DNA of 64,000 bases from Moritella sp. 5 (lineage in GTDB: Bacteria > Pseudomonadota > Gammaproteobacteria > Enterobacterales > Moritellaceae), in NCBI RefSeq assembly GCF_018219455.1, contig NZ_CP056122.1, positions 2,170,001 to 2,234,000 on the forward strand. Reading direction: 5' to 3'. The notes below the pieces were generated by a model. It was not told the DNA's origin. It worked only from the letters and a program-made list of their open reading frames with translations, and did not search any database. The position numbers and the translations under genes were made by a program. Shown piece after piece: positions 26,141 through 34,526 of the stretch; the stretch's first letter is position 1, and every line of letters begins with the position of its first letter.

Positions 26141-26986
26141 TCAAATAATTACGCTGCGTCCTGTTGGGAAGTACTCAAGGGTATCACCAAGCACGCCTTT
26201 TAATATTTCATAGGCTTTCATACCTGTACAATGGCCAGTATAGAGCTTATCTATTGGATAAGTGAGCATGGTTTCACCAATTGCCTCTATGTCTTTCTTT
26301 GTTCCGCCAATACTATTAAATAAAGGTAGTCCGACCAAATGAAATCCACCGACAACAGCCTTAACTCTCGTGTTTGGAAACAATTCAATAGCGGTTTCAA
26401 TCATATTGAGCACCCCACTATGAGCACAACCAGTAAATACTATAAGACCATCATCTTCTTTGATGACTAAGAGTAACTCATGGTCAAATGTGTCGGGTTT
26501 ACAGCCATCACCTGAATCAGTAAAGAGATATTTATTACCTTTTGGCTGTTCATACTTACGACTCAGACTTGTAATAATAAAAATATTTGGCCGTATCTCA
26601 GTAGTTTTATTAATGAAGCTGAATCGACCACTAGCTTTGTTTAATAATGCTTTATCAATACCCACATTACTTTTGAAACCAAACGCTTTGAAACTATAAT
26701 CAGTTTCTGTACATTCGCGGAAATAGACCTGTGCCTTAGAATTTCGGTCAAGGAAATGAGTGACGCCATTACAGTGATCATGATGACGGTGCGAAATAAT
26801 TGCAGCATCAACATCTTCCATCTTAATGCCTAATAAAATGGCATTATCACAAAAGGCTTTACTGCTACCAGCATCAAACAGAATTTCTTGCCCCATCGTT
26901 TTTATATGAAAAGATAACCCTCTTTCAACCTTAAGGTCTGTTCTATCATCTAATCGAGTATTATCAATTAACACTGTCAGTATCAT
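26141..26986 (-). CDS. MBL-fold metallohydrolase (COG1237-like)
   Basis: This 281-residue cytoplasmic protein has the metallo-beta-lactamase fold. The HRHHDHC motif (near residue 66), GCAHSG, GGFHL and GHCTGMKAYE supply the metal ligands. It resembles COG1237 enzymes annotated as dihydropterin-related phosphate synthases from archaea and bacteria, whose bacterial role is unclear. It is a single gene bracketed by two diverged direct repeats, which suggests acquisition as a unit. No partner genes are nearby. Confidence 0.82.
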   Translation of the reverse strand: MILTVLIDNTRLDDRTDLKVERGLSFHIKTMGQEILFDAGSSKAFCDNAILLGIKMEDVDAAIISHRHHDHCNGVTHFLDRNSKAQVYFRECTETDYSFKAFGFKSNVGIDKALLNKASGRFSFINKTTEIRPNIFIITSLSRKYEQPKGNKYLFTDSGDGCKPDTFDHELLLVIKEDDGLIVFTGCAHSGVLNMIETAIELFPNTRVKAVVGGFHLVGLPLFNSIGGTKKDIEAIGETMLTYPIDKLYTGHCTGMKAYEILKGVLGDTLEYFPTGRSVII

Positions 26987-27200
26987 ATCGACTTCCTAAA
27001 CCATTGTTTAGTTAAGTCTACTATACCTGAATTTTCATGTGCCATTATTTACACTAGTTTATTAATGTTACTAACTACTTAACAGCCATTTAACCACTCA
27101 GATAAAGCCCTCTTTAATGCTTACATGATAAATGTATGGCGAAGTGTCATGAACAAAATATGAATGAGTAGATGCTCTAACTCACTTTGGGGCAATTTTT

Positions 27201-27221
27201 AGTTAGCAAGGCTAGCTAACT
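27201..27221. repeat. 7-bp inverted repeat upstream of copy B
   Basis: AGTTAGC and GCTAACT flank AAGGCTA. It is preceded by a related CTAACTCACTTTGG at 27177-27190 and followed by CTAACTCATTCTTGG, so small repeats cluster at this edge of the MBL unit. Confidence 0.45.
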
Positions 27222-27226
27222 CATTC

Positions 27227-27290
27227 TTGGACATAAATGGCTTAACGCTATTGTTCTAGCCGATGGTAATACGTATTAGACTTTGTAAGG
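27227..27290 (+). repeat. Diverged direct repeat, copy B (flanks the MBL gene)
   Basis: This is the counterpart of 26058-26120 in the same orientation, upstream of the MBL-fold gene and 70 bp before the acyltransferase gene. The shared core includes TTGGACA, TGGCTTA, CTATTGT/TTATTGT and the TTTGTA end. Confidence 0.65.
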
Positions 27291-27361
27291 TCAAGGTCTT
27301 TTATTCATCCTATACTTTATGCAAAATGAGTCTTTTTACCACTAAATGTTAAGGTAATGTC

Positions 27362-28450
27362 ATGGATAAGTTGATTCCGGACAGTAGCAATGGCTTGGAT
27401 ATCGCGTTAGATAGTAAAAAAATTCCCTGCTTGGACGGTATAAGGGTAGTAGCTGTGTCTTTAGTCATGTTGTACCATAGTTTTGGATGGATTGGTGGGA
27501 GGCTCGGAGTAAGTGCTTTTTTTGTATTAAGTGGTTTTTTAATAACTTGGTTGTTACTTAAGGAAACCGCGGCCAAAAGTCGTGTTTCTCTGAGTGGGTT
27601 TTATCGGAGGAGATCTCTCAGGATTTTTCCTGCCTATTTTTTTTTCCTGTTTGTTGTTTTTACAATAGAGTATATACAGTCCGATGAGACTATACGCAAA
27701 TTCATAATGCCTTCAATTTTTTATTATTATAACTATTACTATCCAATTGTTGGTGAAAAACATGAGCAGCTAAGTCATATATGGTCATTGTGCGTAGAGG
27801 AGCAATTTTATCTTTTATGGCCGATATTATTTATTGTATGCTTTAGATATGGTCAAAATGTTCAAACCTTATTTCTAGCGGTTGTTTTGGTTGCGGGGTT
27901 AATATGGCGTTATGTCGCTTACTTTCATCTCGGTTTCGAAGATAAGTGGCTATACCGGACATTTGATGCTCGATTTGATAACTTGGCAATAGGTTGTTTG
28001 TTGGCAGTTCTACTTTTTAACATTAATAGTAGAAGATATATTTCAGGTTTTGTGTACAAAGGTTGGTTGTTTCCCATTCTTATTGGAGCGCTTTTACTGT
28101 CGAGGTTTGTAGGTAAAGCATATCCAGGTTATTCCTATACACTTGGGTTTAGTGTGGAGGCGATAATTATATCTGTCATGTTGGTATTAGCACTAGCTCG
28201 CCATAGAGAGAAGCCATTTTTATGGCTAAGTTCAAAGTATGCGGTATCAATAGGAGCGATTTCATATCCGATGTATCTGTATCATGAAATTGGGGCTGGA
28301 ATATCTGACAAAGCCTCGGGGGTTCTTGAGCAGAATTTCAGCATATCTCTACCGTACGTGTTGGTTGCTATAGCCGGGTTCGGGGTAACTTTATTGTTAG
28401 CAGGGTGTTCGTATAGGATCATTGAAAGGCCATTTTTGGCGTTGAAATAG
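27362..28450 (+). CDS. Acyltransferase 3 family (OafA/NodX-like) membrane protein
   Basis: This 362-residue protein has about ten membrane helices. It contains the family opening CLDGIRVVAVSLVMLYHSFG (conserved His) and the RLGVSAFFVLSGFLITWLL, FYRRRSLRIFPAYF and WSLCVEEQFYLLWP motifs. Such enzymes O-acetylate or acylate surface polysaccharides or lipid A in the inner membrane. It stands alone with no surface-polysaccharide genes nearby. Its AT content and weak ribosome binding site suggest an accessory gene. Confidence 0.9.
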   Translation: MDKLIPDSSNGLDIALDSKKIPCLDGIRVVAVSLVMLYHSFGWIGGRLGVSAFFVLSGFLITWLLLKETAAKSRVSLSGFYRRRSLRIFPAYFFFLFVVFTIEYIQSDETIRKFIMPSIFYYYNYYYPIVGEKHEQLSHIWSLCVEEQFYLLWPILFIVCFRYGQNVQTLFLAVVLVAGLIWRYVAYFHLGFEDKWLYRTFDARFDNLAIGCLLAVLLFNINSRRYISGFVYKGWLFPILIGALLLSRFVGKAYPGYSYTLGFSVEAIIISVMLVLALARHREKPFLWLSSKYAVSIGAISYPMYLYHEIGAGISDKASGVLEQNFSISLPYVLVAIAGFGVTLLLAGCSYRIIERPFLALK

Positions 28451-28540
28451 CGTTTACATGATAGGGCTTTAGAGAGGCTATTTAGGCTCTTCCGCTTGCT
28501 TTATTAGTCCGTGATTTGATCAAATTGATACCTTCACAAA

Positions 28541-29149
28541 TTAGAGTTGGTGCCAAATATCCGTGACAACGGGCAGCATAGAGCCTACCAACAAAATTGC
28601 CATAATCATATTGAAGCAGCGCTGATAAACCCTATTTTCAAGACATTCACGTAGCCAGGTTCCGAATATTAGCCAAATACCAACACACGGGAAAGAAGCG
28701 ATAAAAAAGGTAAACGCAATGGTCACATTCTGCGATAAGAAGCTGTCTCCTACTGTGGTAAACGCAGAAATAGCGCCAATGGCCACCACCCATGCTTTGG
28801 CATTCACCCATTGAAACAAGGCTCCTTTTATAAACCCAAACGGCTTCGCTTGCTGGTCGGCTGACCCAACGTTAGTCGCTCTGGCAATTTGCCACGCCAA
28901 ATAAAGTAAGTATGCGGTACCTATCGTTTTTATGGCCAAATCCAAATGGGGAAACAAAATAAACAGCTGACCAAAACCGAGTCCGACTAATAACAGCATC
29001 ACCGTAAAACCCACGCATATCCCCGTCAGTAAGGGCAGGCTTCTTCGTACACCGAAATTTAGCCCAGAGGTCATCACCATGATGTTATTCGGCCCCGGTG
29101 TTACCGAAGATGTGATGGCAAATAATGCCACAGACAATAAGTATTCCAA
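28541..29149 (-). CDS. RhtB/LysE-family amino-acid exporter
   Basis: This 202-residue protein has six hydrophobic helices. It carries the family signature SSVTPGPNNIMVMTSGLNFG near the N-terminus and the WVNAKAWVVAIGA segment. The TTG start at 29149 is chosen because AGGAGG lies 6-7 bases upstream and it gives the usual length and N-terminus (LEYLLSVALF). The frame can be extended to 29218, but that adds a non-family leader. It is divergent from a 5'-truncated XRE-cupin regulator that would normally control it. Confidence 0.85.
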   Translation of the reverse strand: MEYLLSVALFAITSSVTPGPNNIMVMTSGLNFGVRRSLPLLTGICVGFTVMLLLVGLGFGQLFILFPHLDLAIKTIGTAYLLYLAWQIARATNVGSADQQAKPFGFIKGALFQWVNAKAWVVAIGAISAFTTVGDSFLSQNVTIAFTFFIASFPCVGIWLIFGTWLRECLENRVYQRCFNMIMAILLVGSMLPVVTDIWHQL

Positions 29150-29165
29150 ACTTAACTCCTCCTGA

Positions 29166-29666
29166 TACTTCCATGTAATCGCAACACTGTATTCAGCTCG
29201 ACGTGCAAGCATAGCCAAATCAACTTTATCTCAATTAGAAAATGGAGTAGGTAACCCTAGTATTGAAACCCTATGGTCCATTTGTGTGGTGCTGGATATC
29301 CCTTTTTCACGTCTGATCGAATCACCAAGTCCAAAGACGAAAGTCATTCGCTATGGTGAAGGAGAATCCGTATTTTCTAAGTGCAAAGACTACCAAGCGA
29401 CTTTGCTTTCCTCGTGTCCAGCCAATGTAAGTCGTGATATATACTGGATTGAAGTGAGTCTAGGTGAACCTTTCTATTCAAAACCGCACAATCCTGGAGT
29501 CATAGAACACGTGATTATAACGAAAGGATGTGCCAGAGTAGGTTTAAAATCAAACTCTTACGTTCTGACTGAAGGGGACTATATTACCTATCCCGGCGAC
29601 TTGCCGCATATGTTTGAAGCATTGCAAGAAGGCACGTGTGGCATGTTAATTTCGGAATACCGATGA
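29166..29666 (+). pseudogene. 5'-truncated XRE-cupin transcriptional regulator
   Basis: The frame is open from a TGA at 29163-29165. It encodes the second half of an HTH_3 domain (ARRASIAKSTLSQLENG, about 29196-29246) and the following linker IETLWSICVVLDIPFSRLIE. A complete cupin domain ends the protein (EHVIITKGCARVGL, EGDYITYPGDLPHMF). There is no ATG before the HTH, and the first helix is missing. A GTG at 29286 would give a 126-residue cupin without DNA-binding helices. The promoter and ribosome binding site of the divergent exporter occupy the space where the 5' end should be. Confidence 0.6.
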
Positions 29667-29677
29667 CCACCAGGATG

Positions 29678-29691
29678 GGTGATTTATCACC
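29678..29691. terminator. Small hairpin after the cupin reading frame
   Basis: GGTGAT-TT-ATCACC lies 12 bp after the stop codon at 29666. An alternative TTTATC/GATAAA pairing lies beside it. There is no strong T-run. Confidence 0.3.
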
Positions 29692-29709
29692 TTATCGTAG
29701 ATAAAAGAA

Positions 29710-29988
29710 ACAAGGTGTCACATTTTATAAGGTAGTCAGAAGGTGGACATTGAACCAACTTACAGGTATTTAAAGTGCTACATAGATAGGACTTTTTATT
29801 CTCGTTATTCAACTTAATTACTCTGGCCGTTATAATTCCGTAAACATGAAGTTAACGACATATTCATTGTTTAACCTGCAATATCGAGACATTTAACCAC
29901 TTACTTCAAAATATTCTTCCTTTTTATTTTAAACGTTTTTAATGTAACACTCGAAATTTAAGAAACAAAAATTGATGTGACACCTTGT
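29710..29988. mobile_element. 279-bp segment with 14-bp perfect terminal inverted repeats (MITE-like candidate)
   Basis: ACAAGGTGTCACAT at 29710-29723 and its exact reverse complement at 29975-29988 enclose 251 bp of very AT-rich DNA with no gene. This is the size and form of a miniature transposable element. I see no convincing target-site duplication, and the arms could instead be paired operator sites. It occupies most of the 504-bp gap before the lipoprotein gene at 30171. Confidence 0.4.
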
Positions 29989-30170
29989 TGTAAAACACTG
30001 CGTGAAGCTAGCTTAAATAGATGTTTTTATTCTGAAAACAGAAAAAATTTACTTTTATTTACGGATAGAATAGTCATATCATTATTCAATAATATGATTA
30101 GTGACCTAATGGTAACTTCAATCGCCCGTGACAACATCATAACATTACTTAAATTACCCAGAGGGAATAT

Positions 30171-32057
30171 ATGAACACAATAAGAATGGCATTTTTTATG
30201 GCCATTATACTTTCACTGACAGGTTGTGAATGGGATGATAAGTTAGATATTAGTAAAGCAGATATTAATGAACCAGATGTTAAACAACCAATTTATATAA
30301 CAGGGCATTATTACGACAAAGGACATTTTGATAAAAGCCAAAATTATGAAAATGCCTTTTCCAATAACTTCACTGAAGAAAATGTAGAAATACATAGCTA
30401 TGTAGTTATTGAATTTGACAACGAGGTCGATCCTGCCTCAATTACAGATAGTACAGTTCAAATTAAAAGGCTGCATATGGAAGATACCCCTTTTGCAGAT
30501 TCTGAGCTAAATAATAATAATATAATTAGTGGTAATTGGGTTCTAAGTACTGACAATAAAAGTCTTACTTTTAAACCTGCTTATAAACCTTATTTAGATC
30601 GCTCGACATTTGCTTACTATACAGAAAGTAAGCCTAACTGGAATGGCCTAAAACCAGGCTATGAATATCAAGTAACTATCTCTGAAAGCATCACATCTGC
30701 CGACGGTGCTGTGTTAAGCACTCCAGCTAAAGAGTTAACATGGACGTTCAAAACAACGGATGTAGACTACGGCTTATACTGGTTTAAAAATTCAACGGAT
30801 GCAGTTAAATATATCCCGGGGCGAAAAATTGATAAATCTTACTATGCTCCTGAAAATGATACTTTAATTTATGCTCACGGCTGGCAGCAAGAAAGTGTTG
30901 TTGCAGACTATAGACGGGAAGGTTTTAACCATTTTGTTAACAGTGAAACCTCAGGATTTTCCAGTGGAATGACTGAAACTATGGATCTCGTGAGTATTTG
31001 GAAAGATAAGAGCTGGAACTTTGGCGCATTCTATTGGAATCAGATAGCGGATGATGATGATAATGCAAAATCTTCAGTCGGAGCTGCTGTACCCTATAAG
31101 GCCGAGTCTAAGATTTGGAATACAATTCAAATGCGTTATGCCGTATCACCTTATTCACTAACGGGTTCTGCACGTCAGGATAAACCGATTAAGCCAGAGG
31201 ATGTGTGGGAATATGATCGCCAAGACGTAAATAACCCGACTAAACCTATGTCAGTTATATTGGCGGAAATTTTGGAGAGTGCACTTGATGAAATGGATGA
31301 TAATGAGTTTAGACTTGCAGGTCACTCTCTTGGAAGCCAGATGGTGCATGGGGCGGCTTATATTTTAAGTGAAAACAAGAAGAGTGCAGCTTTAATTCCT
31401 GATAGGTTAGCGCTGATTGACCCATACTGGGCGGGGGCAAACGTAGCTGATGATTACTGGGATGAGCATCCGGCAAAAGCACTGGTTACAACGGCTACAG
31501 AGCATAGGGACACAGATAAAGAGGCTGCATTAGCCACAGGTTTATCTGGCTACTACAATCCCGGTTATTCTGGACAACCTTGGAATGAAGAGATCAACCG
31601 ATCGATTGCCGAACAGCTTGCTTTAGATAACGTTGCAATTGCCTTTTATGACGTATCTAGCACTAGTGATGGATTCTCAGGTGTTTCGGGTGTTTATTAT
31701 GGTGGCTTAAATACTCCAGAGCGAGATATTGCAGCAATCAGTTATCTTAAAACGCCTTGGATTCATACAAATGAATATAAAAAACTAGGTCAGAAGCATG
31801 TGAATGGCCGCTTGTGGTATTTATGGCAAATTGCGTTTGATGCTAAAGATATAAATAGTGGCTTTTCTGCATCAACAGCGACTAACTCCTTGATCGATTT
31901 AATGAATGCGAAAAAAACCGAAAAAGGTCGTTGGGTAATAACAGCAGGGCAAAGTACAGCAACCCCTGAAGATGACGTATTTGAGTTAAGCCATGAACAA
32001 AAAGACCTCGGTAATTGGTGGTCATCATGGCATAACAGTAAATCATGGCAAGAGTAG
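30171..32057 (+). CDS. Lipoprotein lipase/esterase-like alpha/beta hydrolase with N-terminal Ig-like domain
   Basis: This 628-residue protein has a lipobox (SLTGC, Cys near residue 19). Residues of about 60-200 form a Big_5-type Ig-like domain (VVIEFDNEVDPASITDSTVQI, GYEYQVTISESITSADG, LTWTFKTT). A catalytic alpha/beta hydrolase domain follows, with TLIYAHGWQQES as oxyanion region and AGHSLGSQ as nucleophile elbow (Ser near 382), then LALIDPYW. It is probably anchored at the cell surface or secreted. The substrate is unknown, with lipids or esters likely. AGAGGGA precedes the ATG. Confidence 0.75.
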   Translation: MNTIRMAFFMAIILSLTGCEWDDKLDISKADINEPDVKQPIYITGHYYDKGHFDKSQNYENAFSNNFTEENVEIHSYVVIEFDNEVDPASITDSTVQIKRLHMEDTPFADSELNNNNIISGNWVLSTDNKSLTFKPAYKPYLDRSTFAYYTESKPNWNGLKPGYEYQVTISESITSADGAVLSTPAKELTWTFKTTDVDYGLYWFKNSTDAVKYIPGRKIDKSYYAPENDTLIYAHGWQQESVVADYRREGFNHFVNSETSGFSSGMTETMDLVSIWKDKSWNFGAFYWNQIADDDDNAKSSVGAAVPYKAESKIWNTIQMRYAVSPYSLTGSARQDKPIKPEDVWEYDRQDVNNPTKPMSVILAEILESALDEMDDNEFRLAGHSLGSQMVHGAAYILSENKKSAALIPDRLALIDPYWAGANVADDYWDEHPAKALVTTATEHRDTDKEAALATGLSGYYNPGYSGQPWNEEINRSIAEQLALDNVAIAFYDVSSTSDGFSGVSGVYYGGLNTPERDIAAISYLKTPWIHTNEYKKLGQKHVNGRLWYLWQIAFDAKDINSGFSASTATNSLIDLMNAKKTEKGRWVITAGQSTATPEDDVFELSHEQKDLGNWWSSWHNSKSWQE

Positions 32058-32118
32058 AAATAACAACATTGTAAAAATACTAATCACTCCATAAACTTCA
32101 GCGATCCTACCGCTGGGC

Positions 32119-32154
32119 AATAATCCCTAATCTTGTTTAAGGTTGGGGATTATT
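32119..32154. terminator. Bidirectional terminator between convergent hydrolase genes
   Basis: AATAATCCC pairs with GGGATTATT, and the stem continues through TAATCTT/AAGGTTG with G-U pairs over a four-base loop. It lies between the stops of the genes ending at 32057 and 32177. Confidence 0.8.
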
Positions 32155-32176
32155 TGTTATATTAAAATGCTTCAAT

Positions 32177-33052
32177 CTACAGCGAGGGAGCATTGTTTTC
32201 TAACCAAGTTAAAGGGTGCTGCCATAGATGATTGGCCTTGCGACTAAAAAACTTCATGTGGCCGATTTCACTTAAATTACATGCTTCAGGCGATAAGGTC
32301 AGTGTTTCCGCGTTTATATTTTCAAAAACGGTCAACATATCAGCGACATTAGCATCAATGGCGATGTCATCATCGGTGGCGTTTACCCATAGGGAAGGCG
32401 TTGAAAGTGTATTGTACAGGTGATTATGTACCGATTTTCCAAAGGCTGTCTTCACATAACCTTGTCCATTACACCAATGACGCCATTGCTGGGCAACAGC
32501 TTTAGGCAAGGGTTCTCCCATGCCAAGCAACTGCGATTTTGTATGGCCAAAAATCAGGTTACTCATTGGGATGAACAGGTTCATAAAGAATTGTGCTTTT
32601 ATAGCATAAGGCATTTTCATATTTTTTAAGCGGCCAGAAGAACTAGCAAATGTGAAAATAGAACTGAAGTCTGTTGCATTATGCATTAACCCGACTAGTT
32701 GACCACCGGCGCTGTGACCAATCAGGTGATAAGCGCTGTCTGGGTAGGTTGTTTTGAGAAATTCAAGGATTGCGGGCATATCTTGCTCGCCCCAACACTG
32801 CAATGATGCGGTACTGGCATTGATTTTACCCGATAGTGACTTTCCAATGCCTCGGTTATCAAAGGTGATCACTGCATATCCATGCTGGGCTAAAAAACTG
32901 GCGAAACTTTTGTAAAACTGTTGTGTTATTCCTGTAGCAGGGCCGAGCAATACTGCCGCTTTCACCTCACTTATGGGGTTGAAAAGTGTGGCGGAAAGTT
33001 TGCAGCCATCTTGGCAATAAACGTCTACTTCATTTATTAAAAAATCATTCAT
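32177..33052 (-). CDS. Alpha/beta hydrolase (COG4757-type)
   Basis: This 291-residue cytoplasmic protein shows GPATGITQQFYKSFA, ITFDNRGIGKS, nucleophile elbow LIGHSAGGQ (Ser near 115), an acid residue in NATDDDIA and a His in EIGHMKFF. It belongs to a conserved family of uncharacterised proteobacterial hydrolases. The substrate is unknown. It appears monocistronic, and its 275-bp upstream gap is shared with the LysE gene at 33328. Confidence 0.82.
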   Translation of the reverse strand: MNDFLINEVDVYCQDGCKLSATLFNPISEVKAAVLLGPATGITQQFYKSFASFLAQHGYAVITFDNRGIGKSLSGKINASTASLQCWGEQDMPAILEFLKTTYPDSAYHLIGHSAGGQLVGLMHNATDFSSIFTFASSSGRLKNMKMPYAIKAQFFMNLFIPMSNLIFGHTKSQLLGMGEPLPKAVAQQWRHWCNGQGYVKTAFGKSVHNHLYNTLSTPSLWVNATDDDIAIDANVADMLTVFENINAETLTLSPEACNLSEIGHMKFFSRKANHLWQHPLTWLENNAPSL

Positions 33053-33327
33053 TTCAAGTCCATATGCTTAGAGTAACATTTCAACAACATTGTACATGAG
33101 GTCATACCAGTTGCAACGCTTCATCCGAAAAATAAAGGTATTTGGTGTTATAACGAAAGGAGGGACTGAAGGTTATTAGGTTTTTAATCAATGAAACAAG
33201 CCTGCTTGTCTGCTGAGTACTGGTAAATACAGTTAATCGTCACTCGCTATTTAGCTATTAATGTCACTATAATACGCTTTACACTGCTTATTTAGCATGT
33301 TTCTGAGACTTTTATTAGGATTCAAAA

Positions 33328-33957
33328 ATGACGATTAATACTTTGATGGCCTTCGCTGGCATCGTTTTTTTATTGGCAATTATTCCAGGGCCCAACGCCC
33401 TGCTAATTTTGTATACCTCATTGGCTCAAGGGAAGCGATTTGCGTTCGTTAATATAGTCGGTGTAGGTTTCGGTTTTTTGATTCATGCCTTTGTATCAGC
33501 GCAAGGGTTAAGCCTGTTACTGTCACAGTCTGCTGTGGCTTTTAATCTCTTTAAATGGTTAGGGGTCGGTTATTTACTGTGGCTAGGCGTGAGTAATATC
33601 AAGAACGGCCTAAAGCTGTCTGAGTTAACATTAGATCCGAATAAACGCGCGATTAATCCGTCTTTACTTAGTAGCTTTACAAAAGGATTGTTAACCAATT
33701 TACTCAATCCCAAGATTGTGTTGTTCTATTTGTCTATCTTCCCCCAATTTATTTCGCCACAACATATTTTAGAACAAAGCATGATGCTAGGGCTTGTTCA
33801 GGCGTTGGTTGTGGCTAGCTGGTTCCTTGTGGTCATTATTTTTGCTACGAAGCTTAAAGCGTTGCTGACAACACCTAAAATAGCGAAGTGGTTAAACTAT
33901 GTTAGTGGTGGACTCTTTGTTAGTTTTGGCGTGAGTTTAGCCAGTACTAGGGTGTAA
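33328..33957 (+). CDS. LysE/RhtB-family exporter
   Basis: This 209-residue protein has six membrane helices. It contains the LysE signature AIIPGPNALLILYTSLAQGKR and GLLTNLLNPKIVLFYLSIFPQF. It likely exports an amino acid or a quorum-type small molecule. It is not closely similar to the RhtB protein at 28541-29149. There is no adjacent regulator. Confidence 0.88.
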   Translation: MTINTLMAFAGIVFLLAIIPGPNALLILYTSLAQGKRFAFVNIVGVGFGFLIHAFVSAQGLSLLLSQSAVAFNLFKWLGVGYLLWLGVSNIKNGLKLSELTLDPNKRAINPSLLSSFTKGLLTNLLNPKIVLFYLSIFPQFISPQHILEQSMMLGLVQALVVASWFLVVIIFATKLKALLTTPKIAKWLNYVSGGLFVSFGVSLASTRV

Positions 33958-33999
33958 TTTTCTCTTTTCTTTATTTTTGTTAACTTAAAATTTGTTGAT

Positions 34000-34024
34000 T
34001 TCTTTCAGCTATTCACTGAAAGAA
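34000..34024. terminator. 9-bp perfect hairpin between convergent genes
   Basis: TTCTTTCAG and CTGAAAGAA flank a seven-base loop between the LysE stop (33957) and the ToxS-like stop (34044). Confidence 0.7.
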
Positions 34025-34043
34025 TTCGGTATGTTTTTAACGA

Positions 34044-34526
34044 TCACTCTTTTACCACCACTTGAATCGCTATCATATGGGGAGCCCAGCCATTAGTAGC
34101 GACGATCATATAATCATTGTTTAACTCTTCAACTAATTGGATTTTTTGATAGCCAGCTAATTTACGGTTAGCACTGATATACTCATTATATAAAGGGATC
34201 TTGTTGTAATCTTTGATGTATGCTCGATTCTCTGTTTCATTAAAGAGAGTTATTGTGTATTGACCCGGTGCATTTTTATTTATTTCTCCAGTACTTTTAG
34301 CCTCAATGATATTTTTCAGCCCTGTCTCCGTAAATATGACATTGGACTCAAAGCTATGCTTCTTCACAAACATTTCAAAATGACGTGTTGCATTGTAAGA
34401 ACCATCAGAAGAGTGGATGAACATTGCTCCATTAATTGCTGCCTTAGGGCCTGTTTTTAGGCTGACAATAATGGACGTCACCATAATAATGAAGCCAAAA
34501 CAAAAAAATGCGGTCCTAATGTTCAT
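34044..34526 (-). CDS. Small membrane-anchored periplasmic partner of the ToxR-like regulator (ToxS/VtrC-like by context)
   Basis: This 160-residue protein has one N-terminal membrane helix (about 5-24) and a periplasmic domain of alpha/beta character. I see no direct sequence match to ToxS. The size, topology and 11-bp overlap with the upstream ToxR-like gene match the co-component arrangement of ToxR/ToxS, TcpP/TcpH and VtrA/VtrC. In those pairs the small partner stabilises the regulator's periplasmic domain or helps it bind bile salts. The function here is inferred from context only. Confidence 0.65.
   Translation of the reverse strand: MNIRTAFFCFGFIIMVTSIIVSLKTGPKAAINGAMFIHSSDGSYNATRHFEMFVKKHSFESNVIFTETGLKNIIEAKSTGEINKNAPGQYTITLFNETENRAYIKDYNKIPLYNEYISANRKLAGYQKIQLVEELNNDYMIVATNGWAPHMIAIQVVVKE

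Noticed and set aside
29977-30174. 65-codon ORF just before the lipoprotein lipase
   Set aside because: It begins inside the right inverted repeat of the MITE-like segment, lacks a ribosome binding site and has no recognisable features.
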